This document shows positions 31,763 to 35,159 of a stretch of 35,159 nucleotides of DNA, in pieces. Position 1 is the first letter of the stretch, and each line of letters begins with the position of its first letter. The notes below the pieces were generated by a model. That model saw nothing but the letters and a program-made list of their open reading frames with translations, had not been told where the DNA came from and did not search any database. This DNA comes from CAG-533 sp964589375 (GTDB taxonomy: Bacteria; Bacillota_I; Bacilli_A; RF39; UBA660), in assembly GCA_964589375.1 (NCBI GenBank), contig CAZPSA010000007.1, positions 1 through 35,159 of the forward strand, in the 5' to 3' direction. A program made the position numbers and the translations under genes.

Positions 31763-32776
31763 ATGAAAAAGAAAATTTTAATAGCGTTATTTATTTTAGG
31801 AATGGTTAGTGGTTGTGGTAAAGTCCCAAAACTAGCAAATGGTGAGGAAGCAGTAGTAACATTTAACAAGGAAGATAAAGCAATTAGCGCAACAGATTTA
31901 TATACTAAGATTAAATCAAATTATGCTCTTTCTTCATTAATAGATATGATTGATACTAATATTTTATTAGATAAATACCCTGATGAAGATGACAATGCTG
32001 ATGATTACGTTAAAGAAGAATTTGAAAATGTAAAAAAATACTATGTTGATGATAATGGTAAATATAGTGAAACTAAGCTACTTCAAGCTCTATCATCTTA
32101 TTATGGTATAAATAGTATTGATGAATTTAAAGATATGCTAAAACTTAGTTATTATCGTCAAAAAGCTGTTGATGACTATGCTCTAGAAAGTGTTACTGAT
32201 AAAGAAATTAAAAAATACTATGAAGATGAAACTGTTGGAGATATTTCTTGTTCACATATCTTAATTACTCCAGAAGTAACTGATAGTATGACTGATGATG
32301 AAAAAACTAAAGCTGAAGAGAAAGCTTTACAAACTGCCAAAGATATTATTAAAAAGTTAGATAATGGTGAAGATTTTGCTAAATTAGCTAAAGAATATTC
32401 AGAAGATACATCTAATAAAGATAAAGGTGGCGATTTAGGATATTTTAATAAAGGAAAAATGGTTTCAGAATTTGAAACGGCTGCCTATAAATTAAAATTA
32501 AACAAATACACTACCGAACCAGTTAAGACTGAATTTGGTTATCATATTATTTTAAAAACTGGCGAAAAAGAAAAAGATACTTTAGAAAACTTAAAAGAAA
32601 GTATCAAAACTACTATTGCTGCTGAGAAAAAAACAAATGATGCTACCCTACAAATTAATGCTTTAGTTGAATTAAGAAAAAGTTATGGTATGAATATTGA
32701 AGATGATGAGTTAAATAAACAATATTCTACTTATATTTCAAATCAAATATTACAAGCTCAATCTTCAAGCAACTAA
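31763..32776 (+). CDS. prsA: Foldase PrsA lipoprotein (parvulin peptidyl-prolyl isomerase)
   Basis: PrsA helps exported proteins fold on the outer face of the membrane. The 337-residue product has a lipoprotein signal peptide (MKKKILIALFILGMVSG, then Cys18 for lipid attachment), an N-terminal chaperone part (about 30-155) with SurA-like helices, a parvulin domain (about 160-255: SCSHILI, then GGDLGYFNKGKMVSEFE and the end TEFGYHIILK) and a helical C-terminus with a polar Gln/Ser end. The start is fixed by GGGAGG 4-5 nt upstream of this ATG. It has its own promoter and terminator and so is a single-gene unit, divergent from the YjcZ-like pair. Confidence 0.95.
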   Translation: MKKKILIALFILGMVSGCGKVPKLANGEEAVVTFNKEDKAISATDLYTKIKSNYALSSLIDMIDTNILLDKYPDEDDNADDYVKEEFENVKKYYVDDNGKYSETKLLQALSSYYGINSIDEFKDMLKLSYYRQKAVDDYALESVTDKEIKKYYEDETVGDISCSHILITPEVTDSMTDDEKTKAEEKALQTAKDIIKKLDNGEDFAKLAKEYSEDTSNKDKGGDLGYFNKGKMVSEFETAAYKLKLNKYTTEPVKTEFGYHIILKTGEKEKDTLENLKESIKTTIAAEKKTNDATLQINALVELRKSYGMNIEDDELNKQYSTYISNQILQAQSSSN

Positions 32777-32794
32777 TGTTAATTAAAAAGAAAG

Positions 32795-32838
32795 AAAAAA
32801 TCAATAATTAGGACTAAATTTAATTATTGATTTTTTTA
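32795..32838. terminator. Bidirectional terminator between prsA and yhcG
   Basis: AATCAATAATTA (32799-32810), 10-nt loop, TAATTATTGATT (32821-32832), perfect 12-bp arms, flanked by an A run on the left and a T run on the right. Confidence 0.85.
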
Positions 32839-32840
32839 TT

Positions 32841-33892
32841 TTAATTATCACTTTTAGTTTCTTGCAATACTTTTTCAACTTCACTAATTAATAATTCTTT
32901 ATCAGGAATATAATAAGTATAAGTAGAGGCGAATATATTATTAGATAATCCCCCTAAAGCATACTCCATAGTTACCTCTTTTTTACCTTTACAAAGAATT
33001 ATACCAATAGTTTCCTTGTCAAATTCATCTTTAACTTCTTGATTATAGTAGTTTACATACATATTCATTTGCCCAGCGTATTCAGGCTTCATATCATCCA
33101 TCTTTAAATCTATTAAAACATAGGATCTTAGAATTTTATTATAAAATACTAAATCAACGTAATAATGAGTATTATTATCTAAAGTAATTCTAACTTGGTT
33201 TCCGACATACATAAAACCTTTACCTAATTCCATTAAAAATGCAGACAAATGATTTATTAAACTATTTTGTAAATCATCTTCAATTAAAGGTTTATTTTCC
33301 TTAATCCCTAAAAATTCAAATACGTAAGGTTCCCTTAATATATCACTAGTATTTGCTATCTGCTGTCCATTTTTAGATAATTCATACACTTTCTTTTTAT
33401 TTGAATTTCCTGAAGAAAGTAATAATCTTTGAAATAAAGATGTATCGATTTGTCTTTTTAATTCTCTTTTTGACCATTTAGAATTAATACACTCTTGCTC
33501 ATAAAATTTTCTTTCTTCATCATCTTCAATATAAATTAAATAGCAATAATGAGACCAGCTCAAATTTCCAGCCAGTGGTTGGAAATTCTTATATTTGGTA
33601 TAAAATAACCTCATATTGTACAAACCTGATAAACTAAACCACTTCCAAATTTATCAGTTAATTTTTTAGATAACTTTTTTAATACATCTTTTCCATATTC
33701 AGCTCGAATATTACCATTTTGCTCATTTTCTACAATGGCTTTACCAATATTAAAGTAAGTATTAACTAAAGTATCATTAATTTGATATACCATTTTAGTT
33801 TTATTTTTTAATATAATATCGTTAATTTGATTAAACAAATTATTAATAACCTCTTCATTATTCTTAGTGTTTTCTTTTATAGTTTTATTCAT
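32841..33892 (-). pseudogene. yhcG: YhcG-family PD-(D/E)xK nuclease gene, broken by a one-base frameshift
   Basis: Two frames encode adjoining parts of one DUF1016/YhcG protein. 33892-33611 gives the N-terminal domain (93 residues, ending KKLTDKFGSG then off-frame sequence). 33623-32841 gives the rest, with LFYTKYKNFQPL and a nuclease core (YVDLVFYNK ... YVLIDLKM, Asp and Lys of PD-(D/E)xK). Adding one T to the T3 at 33636-33638 restores GSGFSLSGLYNMRLFY and a 350-residue reading frame, the normal family size. AGGAGAGGG precedes the first ATG. YhcG proteins are linked to restriction-modification and mobile loci. The break may be genuine loss or an error in a homopolymer; the rest of the sequence shows no other decay, so it is recent if real. 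Confidence 0.85.
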
Positions 33893-33954
33893 AAACCCTC
33901 TCCTTTCAAACTATATCAACATTTCGAAGTAAAGCTTGCACTAAAGTATATTTA

Positions 33955-34248
33955 TTACTTTTTTTGCTTTAAAGCGTAACGATTTAACTCGCCATCTTTA
34001 TACTTATTCATCTTTAAAAGGACACCTAAACAAAGAATAAATAAAAATAAATCCGTCAAGTAATTAAATATACCATTATGATAAGAATAGTCAAAGACAA
34101 AAGCCATAATAGCAAAAATAATACCAAAAATACAAATATTAAAAATCCTTTCCGCTTTCTTATATATAGTGCACTCTTTACTATTTAAAAACTGCTCTTT
34201 AATCTTCCCTTTTTCTTCTTTGCTTAAACTATGATAATAATTCTTCAT
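33955..34248 (-). CDS. Unknown small membrane protein, 97 aa
   Basis: Not recognised. A charged N-terminal helix (SLSKEEKGKIKEQFLNSKE, about 7-25), two hydrophobic segments (about 37-53 and 63-80) and a basic polar end (KYKDGELNRYALKQKK). It overlaps the end of recX by 20 nt, with GAGGTG about 6 nt before the ATG, so it is translationally coupled to recX. No functional link to RecX is known to me. Confidence 0.7.
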   Translation of the reverse strand: MKNYYHSLSKEEKGKIKEQFLNSKECTIYKKAERIFNICIFGIIFAIMAFVFDYSYHNGIFNYLTDLFLFILCLGVLLKMNKYKDGELNRYALKQKK

Positions 34249-34993
34249 TTAACACCTCATTAATTTCTTCCCTATTATAACCCTTTTTATAAAGTTTGTC
34301 TTTAACAAAATAATAAAGCTCTTTATCTTTATATTTCTTTTGATACTTATTAATTAATAATGTACATTCCTTTTTAAGATTAGCACTATTATCTACTTTT
34401 AAACTTTCTAAATAATCAATAAATAAATCCTTACTATAACCTAAATTAACTAAATAATTAACCATTTTTTCCTTAAACATATAACTACTTAAATTATGAT
34501 TACTCTTTAATTTCTTATCAATAATCTTCCTTGCTTTTTCTTTAAAATCCTTATCTAAGTATGGTATTATCTCTTCTTTTAAAAAGCCTAAAGTTATTAA
34601 AGTATTCTCTATTTTTATAGGACCATCACTTTTTAAATTATACGCATCATTAATATAACTAGTAATATAAAGTTTATGATTTAAATAGCCATCTTTAGTT
34701 AACTTACTTATAGTACTACTTATAATATCATCTTTAAATCCAAACTTCTTAAGATACTCTTTAATCTCTTTTTCAGCTCTCATCTTTTTATTTATATATT
34801 TAATACTTTGATAATAAGCATCTAAAGAATTATTATACTCGCAAATTTCAGTTAAAATCTTATCATCTAACTTTTTATTTACCAGCAAATTATATTTAAC
34901 AATAACATCATCATATAAACTAACTTTAGTATCATTATTTAAAGAAACTTCATAAATATTTGTTTTAATTTTTTTAAACTTAACTATTTCCAT
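34229..34993 (-). CDS. recX: Regulatory protein RecX
   Basis: RecX binds RecA filaments and tunes recombination and SOS. The 254-residue product is a repeat of three-helix units typical of the family: residues including KYINKKMRAEKEIKEYLKKFGF, then ISKLTKDGYLNHKLYITSYIND, and similar blocks near 160-190 and 225-250. The start is uncertain: the longer frame begins at a TTG (35053) with GAAAG upstream, but its first 20 residues are hydrophobic and foreign to RecX. The ATG chosen here has no ribosome site; TATAAT lies 6 nt before it, which would suit a leaderless transcript. It overlaps the 97-residue gene. Confidence 0.88.
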   Translation of the reverse strand: MEIVKFKKIKTNIYEVSLNNDTKVSLYDDVIVKYNLLVNKKLDDKILTEICEYNNSLDAYYQSIKYINKKMRAEKEIKEYLKKFGFKDDIISSTISKLTKDGYLNHKLYITSYINDAYNLKSDGPIKIENTLITLGFLKEEIIPYLDKDFKEKARKIIDKKLKSNHNLSSYMFKEKMVNYLVNLGYSKDLFIDYLESLKVDNSANLKKECTLLINKYQKKYKDKELYYFVKDKLYKKGYNREEINEVLNEELLS

Positions 34994-35077
34994 AAATAAA
35001 TTATAAGAAAAAACACCTAAAAAAGCTAGTAATAATTTAAAATTATATCCCAAGTTCTTTCTAGCATTTCATATTAT

Positions 35078-35099
35078 AAAAAAAGCAACTAGTTGTTGC
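35078..35099 (-). terminator. Terminator of a gene to the right of the window
   Basis: Minus strand GCAAC, loop AACTA, GTTGC, then seven T. A short stem, but with a clean T run. Nothing else is seen between recX and the window end. Confidence 0.6.
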
Positions 35100-35159
35100 C
35101 AAAAAAGACCTTTTTCAATTAACTGTGTCTAAGATAAAATTTTACTAGTTGATTGAAGG

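Noticed and set aside
1..35159. Mycoplasma-type genetic code (TGA as Trp)
   Set aside because: Trp is encoded by TGG throughout (for example the two Trp of FtsK) and TGA is used as stop in vanZ and dnaB.
1..35159. CRISPR arrays, rRNA, tRNA, insertion sequences
   Set aside because: No regularly spaced direct repeats, no conserved rRNA or tRNA sequence, and no transposase or terminal inverted repeats were seen.

Overview
The window is a strongly AT-rich piece of chromosome from a low-GC Firmicute (Bacillota), most likely an uncultured, endospore-forming member of the Bacilli such as the gut RF39-type lineages near the Mollicutes. The placement is an inference. It rests on Bacillus-like gene order (yqfC-yqfD ... 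ybeY-dgkA-cdd-era ... yqzL-recO; dnaB-dnaI), Firmicutes-only families (SufU, DnaI, DnaB, PrsA, YqzL) and sporulation genes (yqfC, yqfD, a SpoVID/YsxE pair, two YjcZ-like peptides). The code is standard: Trp is TGG, and TGA ends vanZ and dnaB. I see no rRNA, tRNA, CRISPR or insertion sequence.

Layout. 1-690 is non-coding with hairpins. 691-5594 (minus) holds a SUF iron-sulfur operon (sufC, a very short sufD-like gene, sufS, sufU; no sufB here), then proS and a 35-residue membrane peptide. 5672-8756 holds a small unknown gene, ftsK/spoIIIE and frr. 8793-10009 holds a tail-anchored unknown and a pilin-like protein. 10280-20527 is the era neighbourhood: ysxE, spoVID, recO, a 25-codon yqzL, two large paralogous repeat proteins, era, a zinc-site-less cdd paralog, cdd, dgkA, ybeY, vanZ, yqfD and yqfC. 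20586-22247 encodes a secreted or membrane-anchored glycine-rich protein.

22277-22698 is the most unusual part. A 26-residue hydrophobic peptide gene (minus strand) and a structured RNA of about 117 nt (plus strand) are transcribed towards each other and overlap by about 100 nt. Each has a recognisable promoter and terminator. A LexA-type box sits between the RNA promoter and the divergent promoter of the glycine-rich gene. This is the architecture of a convergent type I toxin-antitoxin module.

22741-28417 is replication (dnaI, dnaB, an unknown membrane protein, dnaE). 28501-29587 (plus) holds a kinase-fold protein and a small basic protein. 29599-31350 is a HerA-like ATPase, followed by two YjcZ-like peptides. 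31763-32776 (plus) is prsA. 32841-33892 is a yhcG nuclease gene broken by one missing base. 33955-34993 is a small membrane protein and recX. Most genes are on the minus strand in tightly spaced operons, and many intrinsic terminators have their stem built into the last codons or stop of the gene they end.
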